From: an uncultured Bacteroidales bacterium
GTDB taxonomy: Bacteria; Bacteroidota; Bacteroidia; Bacteroidales; UBA932
Assembly (NCBI GenBank): GCA_946616385.1
Contig: CAMOIZ010000022.1
Coordinates: 1-13,549 of the forward strand
Direction of reading: 5' to 3'
DNA length: 13,549 nucleotides
Below are positions 7,187 through 13,549 of this stretch, piece by piece (positions within the stretch are counted from its first letter, which is position 1; every line of letters starts with the position of its first letter). Under the pieces are notes generated by a model. The model did no database searches and had not been told where the DNA came from. It was given only the letters and a program-made list of their open reading frames with translations. The position numbers and the translations under genes were made by a program.

Positions 7187-7852
7187 GAAGTCTTCCGGAA
7201 TGGTGAGTTTTATGTTGTTCCTCTCTCCTTCGATGTAGGAGAGGGGAATTCCGTATCTGGAGGCCACCGACGCATCATCGGTGAAGGCGGTATCGAAGGG
7301 TTGCCCGTATGCCGCCTTCAGATCTTCCGAAAGGAACATCTGCGGAGTCTGCGCTCCGTACACACGGCTGCGGTCGGGATCGGGATCGCCGGTAGCTACG
7401 ATTTCTCCGTCGGCATTGCGCGTCAGGCTCTTGAGCGTATCGGTGACGGGGAGTACGGGTATCAGGGCGCGGCAGCTACGCATCTTTTCGAACATGGTGC
7501 GGATCAGGCCTGCGGAAACGTTCGGCCGGACTCCGTCATGCACCGCCACGATTGCACCTCCGGGCACCTTCTCCAGGGCATTGCGGACGCTGTGGAATCG
7601 GGTGATTCCCCCTTTCACGATTTTCTGCGGCACATCCAGGGCATAGGTCACGCATAGTTCCTCCCAGCGTCCGATATGCTCCTCGGGAAGCACGGTCACT
7701 ACCTTGACGTCGGGGCACGCTTCCACGAAAGCCAAGATGCTCCTGTGAAGTACCGGAAGACCGTCCAGAAGCATGAATTGCTTGGGCTCGGAAGACTTCA
7801 TGCGGGTTCCGCTTCCTCCCGCCGTAAAGATTACATACTTTTTTCTTTCCAT
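7157..7852 (-). CDS. ispD: 2-C-methyl-D-erythritol 4-phosphate cytidylyltransferase
   Basis: Third enzyme of the MEP isoprenoid pathway: transfers CMP from CTP to 2-C-methyl-D-erythritol 4-phosphate in the cytoplasm. The product pathway feeds the undecaprenyl carrier used by the wall genes nearby, and menaquinone. The 231 residues match the family length. Motifs: nucleotide loop TAGGSGTRM at 10-18, PKQF with Lys24, GGITRFHSVRNAL at 81-93, VAVHDGVRP at 102-110 (HDGVRP instead of the usual HDAARP), Arg161 and TPQMF at 169-173 for the methylerythritol phosphate site, TDDAS at 191-195, and NNIKLTIPEDF with Lys215 near the C-terminus. The C-terminus overlaps the convergent lrp-type gene by 30 bases. 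It diverges from mreB with a 73-base gap. No ispF or ispE is nearby, so it stands alone. Confidence 0.97.
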   Translation of the reverse strand: MERKKYVIFTAGGSGTRMKSSEPKQFMLLDGLPVLHRSILAFVEACPDVKVVTVLPEEHIGRWEELCVTYALDVPQKIVKGGITRFHSVRNALEKVPGGAIVAVHDGVRPNVSAGLIRTMFEKMRSCRALIPVLPVTDTLKSLTRNADGEIVATGDPDPDRSRVYGAQTPQMFLSEDLKAAYGQPFDTAFTDDASVASRYGIPLSYIEGERNNIKLTIPEDFLLLSRLWKL

Positions 7853-7871
7853 AATGCTCTGTAGCTGCTGG

Positions 7872-7879
7872 CAAAATTA
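7872..7879 (-). promoter_or_regulatory. -7 promoter element for ispD
   Basis: The minus strand reads TAATTTTG, an exact TAnnTTTG match ending 19 bases before the ispD ATG. No clear TTTG -33 box lies at 19-21 bases upstream, so the assignment rests on the -7 box and its distance. Confidence 0.42.
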
Positions 7880-7891
7880 ACTAAAAGTTCT

Positions 7892-7899
7892 TATATTTG
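7892..7899 (+). promoter_or_regulatory. -7 promoter element for the mreB operon
   Basis: The plus strand reads TATATTTG, an exact TAnnTTTG match ending 26 bases before the mreB ATG. No good TTTG -33 box was found at the standard spacing. It is the only convincing promoter element ahead of the five-gene mre-rodA unit, and it lies 12 bases from the ispD -7 box on the other strand. Confidence 0.48.
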
Positions 7900-7925
7900 T
7901 TAGACTAAACATTTGGATACTCGAA

Positions 7926-8948
7926 ATGGCATTTTCTTTTTTGAATCAAGAACTGGCAATCGACCTCGGAACCGCCAATACCGTCATCTACCAGAACGAT
8001 GAAATCGTGCTGGACGAGCCGAGCATCGTCGCCATCGACAATAACTCGCAGAAGTGCATCGCGATCGGGCAGAAAGCCAAACTGATGCAGGAACGTACCA
8101 ATCCGGGCATCAAGACCATCCGCCCCCTGCGCGACGGTGTGATCGCCGACTTCAACGCCGCCGAAATGATGATACGCGGCTTCATCAAAGAAGTCAACAG
8201 CAAGCGTCACAGCCTGTTTACTCCCAACCTCAAGGTGGTCGTCGGCATTCCTTCCGGCTCCACGGAAGTTGAGATCCGCGCCGTGCGCGACTCTTCCGAA
8301 CATGCGGGAGGGCGCGACGTCTACCTCATCCACGAACCTATGGCATCCGCCCTCGGAATCGGCCTTCCCGTCCTGGATCCCCGCGGAAGCATGGTGGTTG
8401 ACATAGGCGGAGGAACCACCGAAATCGCCGTGATCTCGCTCGGCGGCCTTGTAATCCAGGACAGCATCCGCACCGCAGGCGACGTATTCACAAGCGACAT
8501 CCAGTACTATCTCCGCCAGCAGCACAACATCAAGGTGGGTGAAATCACCGCAGAGAAGATCAAGATCGCGGTAGGCGCCGTGATCCCCGACCTTGACGAA
8601 GCTCCGGAGCCCTTCATCGTACGCGGTCCGAACCTGATGACCGCCCATCCGGTGGAGGCCACCATCACCCACGACGAAATCGCGCACTGCCTCGACAAAT
8701 CCATCAACAAGATAGAGACCTCGATCCTCCATGTGCTGGAGATGACTCCCCCCGAACTCTACTCCGACATCGTAGAGAACGGCATCTTCCTCTCCGGAGG
8801 AGGCGCCCTCCTGCGCGGTCTCGACAAACGCCTCACCGACAAGGTGAACATCCCCTTCCACGTCGCAGACGATCCGCTCCACGCAGTGGGACGCGGCACC
8901 TGCCTCGCACTCAAGAACACCGACAGCTATCCTTTCCTGATGCGCTAG
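7926..8948 (+). CDS. mreB: Rod shape-determining actin homologue MreB
   Basis: Membrane-associated actin-like ATPase that positions wall elongation enzymes; 340 residues, the family's standard length. The phosphate-1 loop is DLGTANTVIY at 13-22; the phosphate-2 loop is DIGGGTTEIAVIS at 159-171; the adenosine region is FLSGGGALLRGL at 288-299. The EP of IHEPMASALGIG gives the likely catalytic Glu137. The N-terminus MAFSFLNQ is short and hydrophobic, consistent with membrane contact. It is the first gene of the elongasome unit; mreC starts three bases after its TAG stop. In many Bacteroidota genomes purH precedes mreB; here ispD diverges from it instead. No truncation or odd residues were seen. 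Confidence 0.98.
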   Translation: MAFSFLNQELAIDLGTANTVIYQNDEIVLDEPSIVAIDNNSQKCIAIGQKAKLMQERTNPGIKTIRPLRDGVIADFNAAEMMIRGFIKEVNSKRHSLFTPNLKVVVGIPSGSTEVEIRAVRDSSEHAGGRDVYLIHEPMASALGIGLPVLDPRGSMVVDIGGGTTEIAVISLGGLVIQDSIRTAGDVFTSDIQYYLRQQHNIKVGEITAEKIKIAVGAVIPDLDEAPEPFIVRGPNLMTAHPVEATITHDEIAHCLDKSINKIETSILHVLEMTPPELYSDIVENGIFLSGGGALLRGLDKRLTDKVNIPFHVADDPLHAVGRGTCLALKNTDSYPFLMR

Positions 8949-8951
8949 CCT

Positions 8952-9776
8952 ATGGCCGGGGAGAGGAAAAGCTACGCCTTTGCGATCAACGCGGCAGTCT
9001 TCCTTTTTTTGGAGATTGCCGCTGTCATTCTGCTGGGGCACAGTTCCTCTCTGCAGGACATTTGGATCAACCGCGCATCGCACAGAGTGCATGCAGCCAT
9101 CTGGGGCGGAAGCGAGAAAGTACTGAACTACTTTACTCTCGACAGGCAGAACCGCAGCCTTGCGGCCGAGAACCTCGAGCTTTCGTCCGTAGTGCGCGAA
9201 TTCGGCCAGAGGGACTTGTCGTGGAGGGAAAACCACCTCTACGACTCGCAGATCGGGCGTTTCAAGCTGACGCCGGCCACGATCGTAAAGGCCAGCCGTA
9301 ACTCGCAGCACAATTACATAGTGCTTAACAAGGGTTCCGAAGACGGGGTCAAGCCGCAGACCGGCATTGTCACCACCAACGGCGTGGTAGGAGTGGTAAG
9401 TTCCGTGGGCAAGCATTTCTCGTACGGAATCACTCTGATGAATCCCCGCATCAGCGTCAGCGCAAGGATAGGGCTGACCGGACTGGTCGCTCCTCTCGAG
9501 TGGGACGGCAAGCGTTCCGACGGAGCCGTCATGCGGAATCTCCCGCTGCATCATGAAATCAATCCAGGCGATACCGTATGGACCAGCGGATTTTCGTCGG
9601 TATTCCCTTCCGACATCCCCGTAGGGGTGACCGGGAAAGTGCGCCTGATCGACGGCAGTACGAACGAAGTGAGCGTGCGCCTGTTTCAGGATTTCTCGGC
9701 GCTGCGCTATGTGATCATCACCGAAAACCTTGACCGCGAGGAGATTGCGGCCGTAGAAAAGGAGGGAGAGAAATGA
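8952..9776 (+). CDS. mreC: Rod shape-determining protein MreC
   Basis: Bitopic inner-membrane protein that links MreB to PBP2 and activates it; 274 residues. A membrane helix lies at about 9-29, followed by an amphipathic, probably coiled-coil stretch at about 58-95 and the two beta-barrel subdomains from about 108. Typical strands include YIVLNKGSEDGVKPQTGIV (122-140) then GVVGVVSSVG; the second half has EINPGDTVWTSG (202-213) and IPVGVTGKV. The C-terminus after 260 is charged and short. It begins three bases after mreB and ends with an ATGA overlap with mreD, so the three genes are translated from one message. Confidence 0.96.
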   Translation: MAGERKSYAFAINAAVFLFLEIAAVILLGHSSSLQDIWINRASHRVHAAIWGGSEKVLNYFTLDRQNRSLAAENLELSSVVREFGQRDLSWRENHLYDSQIGRFKLTPATIVKASRNSQHNYIVLNKGSEDGVKPQTGIVTTNGVVGVVSSVGKHFSYGITLMNPRISVSARIGLTGLVAPLEWDGKRSDGAVMRNLPLHHEINPGDTVWTSGFSSVFPSDIPVGVTGKVRLIDGSTNEVSVRLFQDFSALRYVIITENLDREEIAAVEKEGEK

Positions 9777-10291
9777 GGCAGCGCTATCTCCTTACATGGG
9801 TGATCCTGACAGTGATCCAGATTCTTCTCGGCGGGCTTCTCAACCTCAGCCAGTATGTGGTGCTGTGCTTCCTGCCGGTGATGATCATGAGTCTGCCTAT
9901 CACTTTCAGCACGTTTGTGCTCATGCTGATAGCCTTCGCCACCGGATTCGTGGTGGATTTCTTCACCAACGGCCTGCTCGGCCTCAACATCTGCGCTCTG
10001 GTGCCCGTCGCACTCGCCAGGAACTGGCTCATCCGTCTGGTTTTCGGCAGCGAACTTCTCTCCCGTCAGGAAGACATCTCCATACACAAGCAGGGCCCTG
10101 CCAAGGTGCTGCTGGCCATCCTGCTCGCAAATACCCTCTTCTTCGCCGTGTTCGTGCCGGTAGACTGCGCGGGCACCCGTCCTTTCGCGTTCGTCGCGCT
10201 GAGGATGGTCATCTCCACCATCTTGAGCACTCTCGTGTCTTACTATGTAGCCGGAGTGCTTGCTCCGAGGGAGGCTGAGAGATGGAGATAA
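9773..10291 (+). CDS. mreD: Rod shape-determining membrane protein MreD
   Basis: Small polytopic inner-membrane protein of the elongasome; 172 residues. Hydrophobic segments at about 6-23, 28-42, 46-66, 70-90, 111-130 and 139-162 suggest five or six membrane spans. The family is poorly conserved in sequence; the identification rests on size, membrane pattern, the D-F/N-rich VDFFTNGLLGLN region (61-72), and its position between mreC and mrdA. The ATG overlaps the mreC stop (ATGA, four bases) and the 3' end overlaps mrdA by ten bases. Its molecular role is not firmly known in any species; it is thought to balance the MreC-PBP2 contact. Confidence 0.93.
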   Translation: MRQRYLLTWVILTVIQILLGGLLNLSQYVVLCFLPVMIMSLPITFSTFVLMLIAFATGFVVDFFTNGLLGLNICALVPVALARNWLIRLVFGSELLSRQEDISIHKQGPAKVLLAILLANTLFFAVFVPVDCAGTRPFAFVALRMVISTILSTLVSYYVAGVLAPREAERWR

Positions 10292-12114
10292 ACCGCGGCG
10301 ACAAACTCATCCTGGGCCTTTGGGCGGTGATTCTTGTGCTGCTGATCCGTCTGTTTTCTATCCAGATAGTCGACGATTCCTACAAAAGGGATGCGGCGAA
10401 TAATTCCATGGTCTACCATACCATCTACCCGCCGCGCGGAATCATCTACGACCGCAAGGGAGAGGTCCTTGTGGGAAACCGCACCTGCTACGACATCCTG
10501 GTCACCCCTCGGGAAGTGACTGCGTTCGATACGCTCGCCCTGGCGCAGGCGCTGGATCTGGACACTCTCTGGATACGGGAGCAGATGGCTTACTACAGGA
10601 AATACCGCTCCAGGATCGGCTGGCAGACACTTCAGTTCGTGAAGCAGGTGAGCGCCGAAAAATACATGCGTTTCGCGGAGAGGGCCTACGACTTCCCCGG
10701 CTTCCGCGGGCAGGTGCGAACAGTGCGGGAGTACCCGTTCAATGCAGGCGGCAATCTGCTGGGATACGTTTCGGAGGTGAACGAAAAAGAAATACGGCGT
10801 GAGCCGGAAGCCTACAAGAGCGGGGACTACATAGGAAAGACAGGCCTGGAGGCGGCGAGGGAAAAGGATCTGCGCGGAGAAAAAGGTTATCATGTTTTCC
10901 TGAGGGATTCCAGGAACAAGGTGCAGGATTCCTACAAGGACGGAAGTTTCGACAAGGAAGCCGTGCCGGGGAAGAACATAGTAACCACGATTGACGCGCA
11001 CCTGCAGCAGTACGGGCAGGAGCTCATGAAAGGCAAGAAGGGCAGCCTGATTGCGCTGGAGCCTTCTACGGGAGAGATCCTGGCGATGGTGTCCAGCCCG
11101 GGGATCGATGTGGACGTGCTCTCGGACATGGGGGCCAACTACTCGCGCCTGGCGGCAGATCCGGGCAGGCCGATGTTCAACCGCACGGTGCAGGCTTCCT
11201 ATCCTCCGGGATCGGTGTTCAAACTCGTGAACGGACTGATCGGATTGCAGGAAGGGGTGCTCCAGCCCTGGTACCAGTATCCATGCAACAGGGGCTACTA
11301 CTACACGAAAACCCGCAAACTGGGCTGTCACGGGCACAGAAGCCCCCTCAGGCTCGACGAAGCGGTGATGATGAGTTGCAACGCCTACTTCTGCTACGTG
11401 CTCAAGAATCTGCTCGAGAACGACAACTACGAATCGGTGTCCGATGCCTTCGACAAATGGAGAGAGTATGTGTTGAGTTTCGGTTTCGGGCAGAAACTGG
11501 GAAGCGACTTCCCTTCCGAACTGGGTGGCAACATCCCCACGTCAAAACTGTACGACAAACGATACGGGCGCAAACGCTGGAGGACTTCCAACGTGATCTC
11601 GCTGTCGATCGGGCAGGGAGAAATCGGTGCTACGCCGCTGCAGATCGCCAACCTGGCGGCCATCATGGCCAACAGGGGATACTATTACATCCCCCACATC
11701 GTAAAAGATTCGGACGGATTCGAGATCGACGGGAAATACAAGGAAAGGCACTATACCATGGTCGATACCTCGCATTTCTCGAAGGTGATTCCGGGGATGT
11801 GGATGGCGGTGAACGGCGGTCCGGGATCGGGAGGAACCGCAGGCATGGCCTGCGTCCCGGGATTGGACATTTGCGGAAAGACTGGTACCGCCCAGAATCC
11901 GCACGGAGCCGACAACTCGGTGTTCATCTGCTTCGCGCCCAGGGACAATCCGAAGATCGCGGTGGCCGGTTATATTGAAAATGCCGGATGGGGAGGCTCC
12001 TGGGCCTGCCCGCTGGCTTCGCTGCTGATAGAAAAGTATCTCACCGGGGAGACCACCCGGCCCGATTTGGAAAAACGTATGATGGAAACTGTTTTCAATG
12101 TTGCAGGGAACTGA
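10282..12114 (+). CDS. mrdA: Class B penicillin-binding protein 2 (elongation transpeptidase)
   Basis: Peptidoglycan DD-transpeptidase of the elongasome, 610 residues, working as partner of RodA at the inner membrane. One membrane helix at about 9-27 is followed by the pedestal domain beginning PPRGIIYDRKGEVLVGN (50-66) and GNLLGYVSEV, then YIGKTGLEA. The transpeptidase domain has all three motifs: SVFK with Ser311 and Lys314 (after YPPGS), SCN at 365-367, and KTGTA from Lys533. SLSIGQGEIGATPLQIANL is the usual segment between the second and third motifs. FtsI is excluded mainly by context (mreBCD before, rodA after). It overlaps mreD by ten bases and rodA by 17 bases. Such overlaps suggest reinitiation coupling and matched amounts of PBP2 and RodA. 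This is the target class of mecillinam in enterobacteria. Confidence 0.97.
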   Translation: MEINRGDKLILGLWAVILVLLIRLFSIQIVDDSYKRDAANNSMVYHTIYPPRGIIYDRKGEVLVGNRTCYDILVTPREVTAFDTLALAQALDLDTLWIREQMAYYRKYRSRIGWQTLQFVKQVSAEKYMRFAERAYDFPGFRGQVRTVREYPFNAGGNLLGYVSEVNEKEIRREPEAYKSGDYIGKTGLEAAREKDLRGEKGYHVFLRDSRNKVQDSYKDGSFDKEAVPGKNIVTTIDAHLQQYGQELMKGKKGSLIALEPSTGEILAMVSSPGIDVDVLSDMGANYSRLAADPGRPMFNRTVQASYPPGSVFKLVNGLIGLQEGVLQPWYQYPCNRGYYYTKTRKLGCHGHRSPLRLDEAVMMSCNAYFCYVLKNLLENDNYESVSDAFDKWREYVLSFGFGQKLGSDFPSELGGNIPTSKLYDKRYGRKRWRTSNVISLSIGQGEIGATPLQIANLAAIMANRGYYYIPHIVKDSDGFEIDGKYKERHYTMVDTSHFSKVIPGMWMAVNGGPGSGGTAGMACVPGLDICGKTGTAQNPHGADNSVFICFAPRDNPKIAVAGYIENAGWGGSWACPLASLLIEKYLTGETTRPDLEKRMMETVFNVAGN

Positions 12115-13390
12115 CAGAGGTCTGAAGAGTTCGGTAGATTGGACGCTGATTGCAATCTACCTGGTGCTGGTCTTCATAGGCTGGCTGAACGTGTATGCCT
12201 CCATCCATACCCCCGACATCGGATCGCCACTGTCATTCTCGCTTCGCAGCGGAAAGCAGTTTGTCTGGATACTCACGGCCTTCGTGCTGGCGCTGGTAAT
12301 CATGTTTGCCATCAGTCCGCGACTATGGGAGGTGATCGCCACTCCGGGATATCTGATAGTGGTCGTGCTGCTCGTGGCAGTGATATTCCTCGGATCCGAG
12401 CACAAAGGCTCTCATTCGTGGTTTTCGGTAGGCCCGATCAGTTTCCAACCTGCAGAAATTTCGAAGATTACGACCTCACTGCTGCTTGCAGGGGTGATGA
12501 GCCGGCAGAACTTCTCGCTCAGCCGCTGGAAAGATTTCTGGCAGGTTGCTGCGGTACTCGGCCTGCCGATGCTCATTATTCTCGCGGAGAACGAAACAGG
12601 ATCCGCGCTGGTGTATGTGGGCATGCTCTTCGTACTCTATCGCGAAGGTCTGCCGGGCATCTTCCTGGGGCTCATCGGACTCGCCATCGTACTCTTCATC
12701 CTGACGCTGAAGACATCCGTCTGGGTATCGTTGATAGCCTTGGGCGTACTGGGGCTGCTGTATCTGTGGTATCTGCTCAGGAATACCCGCCCGCTTTCGC
12801 GTGAGAGGAGGTTTTCGCTGTGCATGCTCCTGCTGGCGCTCGTGGTGTTCGCCGGGCTGATTTTCTCGACCGACTTTGCTTTCAACAAGGTGCTGCAGGA
12901 CCACCAGAGGCTTCGCATCGAAGTGCTCCTGGGCATGAAAGACGACCCTTCCGGAGTGGGATACAACGTGCGCCAGTCGATGATTGCCATCGGATCGGGA
13001 GGATTCTTCGGGAAAGGCTTTACGAACGGCACGCAGAACACCGGCGGTTTCGTGCCCGAACAGAGCACCGACTTCATTTTCTGCACGGTGGGAGAAGAGT
13101 GGGGATTTTTCGGATGCTTTATCGTGCTGGTGCTGTATGGGATTCTTATTACCAGAATAGTGAGAGATGCCGACAGGTCGCGGGAAGCTTTCACCCGGAT
13201 ATACGGATATTGCGTCGCCTCATGCCTGTTCATGCACCTGTTCATCAATATTGGCATGACCATAGGACTGATGCCGGTGATCGGCATTCCTTTGCCGTTC
13301 CTGAGTTATGGAGGATCATCCCTGTGGGCGTTTACAGTGATGTTGTTCATATTCATTGCTCTTAACCGGCAGGAGAAAAAATATTTTTAA
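12098..13390 (+). CDS. rodA: SEDS-family peptidoglycan glycosyltransferase RodA
   Basis: Multi-span inner-membrane glycosyltransferase that polymerises lipid II together with PBP2; 430 residues, about 60 longer than the enterobacterial form. The extra length is mainly in hydrophobic segments at about 185-228, before the RPLSRERR loop. Family motifs: SFQPAEISK (115-123), GSHSWFSVGP, ENETGSALVY (164-173), the extracellular-loop segment DDPSGVGYNVRQS (282-294) with Asp283 as the likely catalytic residue by analogy to characterised RodA, IAIGSGGFFGKG, VPEQSTDFIF (319-328), and GIPLPFLSYGGSS near the end. FtsW is less likely because of the operon. The ENETGS segment replaces the commoner QPDxGT/QNDTGS form, with Glu at the usual Asp. 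The ATG lies 17 bases inside mrdA; no later start fits the family N-terminus better. Confidence 0.96.
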   Translation: MLQGTDRGLKSSVDWTLIAIYLVLVFIGWLNVYASIHTPDIGSPLSFSLRSGKQFVWILTAFVLALVIMFAISPRLWEVIATPGYLIVVVLLVAVIFLGSEHKGSHSWFSVGPISFQPAEISKITTSLLLAGVMSRQNFSLSRWKDFWQVAAVLGLPMLIILAENETGSALVYVGMLFVLYREGLPGIFLGLIGLAIVLFILTLKTSVWVSLIALGVLGLLYLWYLLRNTRPLSRERRFSLCMLLLALVVFAGLIFSTDFAFNKVLQDHQRLRIEVLLGMKDDPSGVGYNVRQSMIAIGSGGFFGKGFTNGTQNTGGFVPEQSTDFIFCTVGEEWGFFGCFIVLVLYGILITRIVRDADRSREAFTRIYGYCVASCLFMHLFINIGMTIGLMPVIGIPLPFLSYGGSSLWAFTVMLFIFIALNRQEKKYF

Positions 13391-13440
13391 TTCTTAAGCT
13401 CTTTTACTATATTGTAGCTTGATTTTAAAATTGTTGAGAT

Positions 13441-13549
13441 ATGGCAAAGAAGTTATTGCAGAAATTGAGCGACATCAGCAAAATCCATCACCGTGCAGCA
13501 TTCACCGACGTTTTGAAACATACAGCTCCGAAACCTTCGGCTTTTCTGG
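13441..13549 (+). CDS. Start of an unrecognised protein, cut by right edge
   Basis: An ATG at 13441 opens a frame that stays open to the window end (36 codons plus one base). The visible residues begin MAKKLLQKLSDISKIHHR and continue with AAFTDVLKHTAPKPSAF; basic, with no signal peptide or membrane segment seen so far. I do not recognise the family. It starts 50 bases after the rodA stop; the gap is AT-rich and holds neither a clear terminator nor a convincing -7 box (TAAAATTG at 13426-13433 is too close to the ATG). It may be cotranscribed with rodA or begin its own unit. The AT-rich early codons and plausible start context support it being a real gene. Confidence 0.55.
   Translation, partial: MAKKLLQKLSDISKIHHRAAFTDVLKHTAPKPSAFL

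Noticed and set aside
7905..9554. 549-codon open frame antisense to mreB and mreC
   Set aside because: It mirrors two well-supported genes; the composition (rich in His, Val, Asp, Gly) is that of a codon-bias shadow, with no domain, and G/C-rich third positions remove stops on the opposite strand.
10243..11337. 364-codon open frame antisense to mrdA
   Set aside because: Shadow of the mrdA coding strand with no recognisable motif and no promoter or start context of its own.
13376..13390. AT-only palindrome at the rodA stop as terminator
   Set aside because: A stem without G/C pairs in an AT-rich gap would be too weak, and no T-run after a stable stem is present.

Overview
This window looks like a chromosomal segment from a member of the Bacteroidota, most likely order Bacteroidales. 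The evidence is threefold: (i) the proteins carry lineage-typical variants (a Ddl with GESG instead of GEDG, an IspD with HDGVRP, an AsnC-type regulator directly after a TopA that has C-terminal repeats instead of zinc fingers, and a long RodA); (ii) start codons generally lack strong Shine-Dalgarno sequences; (iii) the intergenic gaps carry Bacteroidota-type -7 promoter elements (TAnnTTTG) at 16-26 bases from the start codons. Genes are codon-rich in G/C at third positions, while the short gaps are strongly AT-rich. No RNA genes, mobile elements, CRISPR arrays or signs of recent transfer were seen.

Left part (1-4286, minus strand): a bifunctional class A penicillin-binding protein (pbp1A-like), then ddl one base later, then, after a 154-base gap with a hairpin, an uncharacterised lipoprotein cut by the left edge. 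Middle (4287-7852): a 98-base divergent promoter region, then topA and an Lrp/AsnC-family regulator on the plus strand. The 3' end of the regulator gene overlaps by 30 bases the convergent ispD gene on the minus strand. Right part (7853-13390, plus strand): a second divergent promoter region, then mreB-mreC-mreD-mrdA-rodA, packed with gaps of at most 3 bases and then overlaps of 4, 10 and 17 bases. A new gene begins at 13441 and is cut by the right edge.

The theme is cell-wall growth. Ddl makes the D-Ala-D-Ala dipeptide of the stem peptide; the class A PBP polymerises and crosslinks lipid II; MreB/MreC/MreD with RodA (glycosyltransferase) and PBP2 (transpeptidase) form the elongasome; IspD supplies the MEP isoprenoid pathway, whose C55 product becomes the undecaprenyl carrier of lipid II. 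TopA and the Lrp-type regulator sit between the two wall clusters.

This is mostly a conserved housekeeping region. I found no convincing undescribed system. The points worth a second look are regulatory: an 8-base direct repeat with a 20-base period placed in the spacers of both divergent promoters, a hairpin with a mutually exclusive alternative pairing before the lipoprotein gene, the convergent gene overlap, and the two unrecognised genes at the edges.
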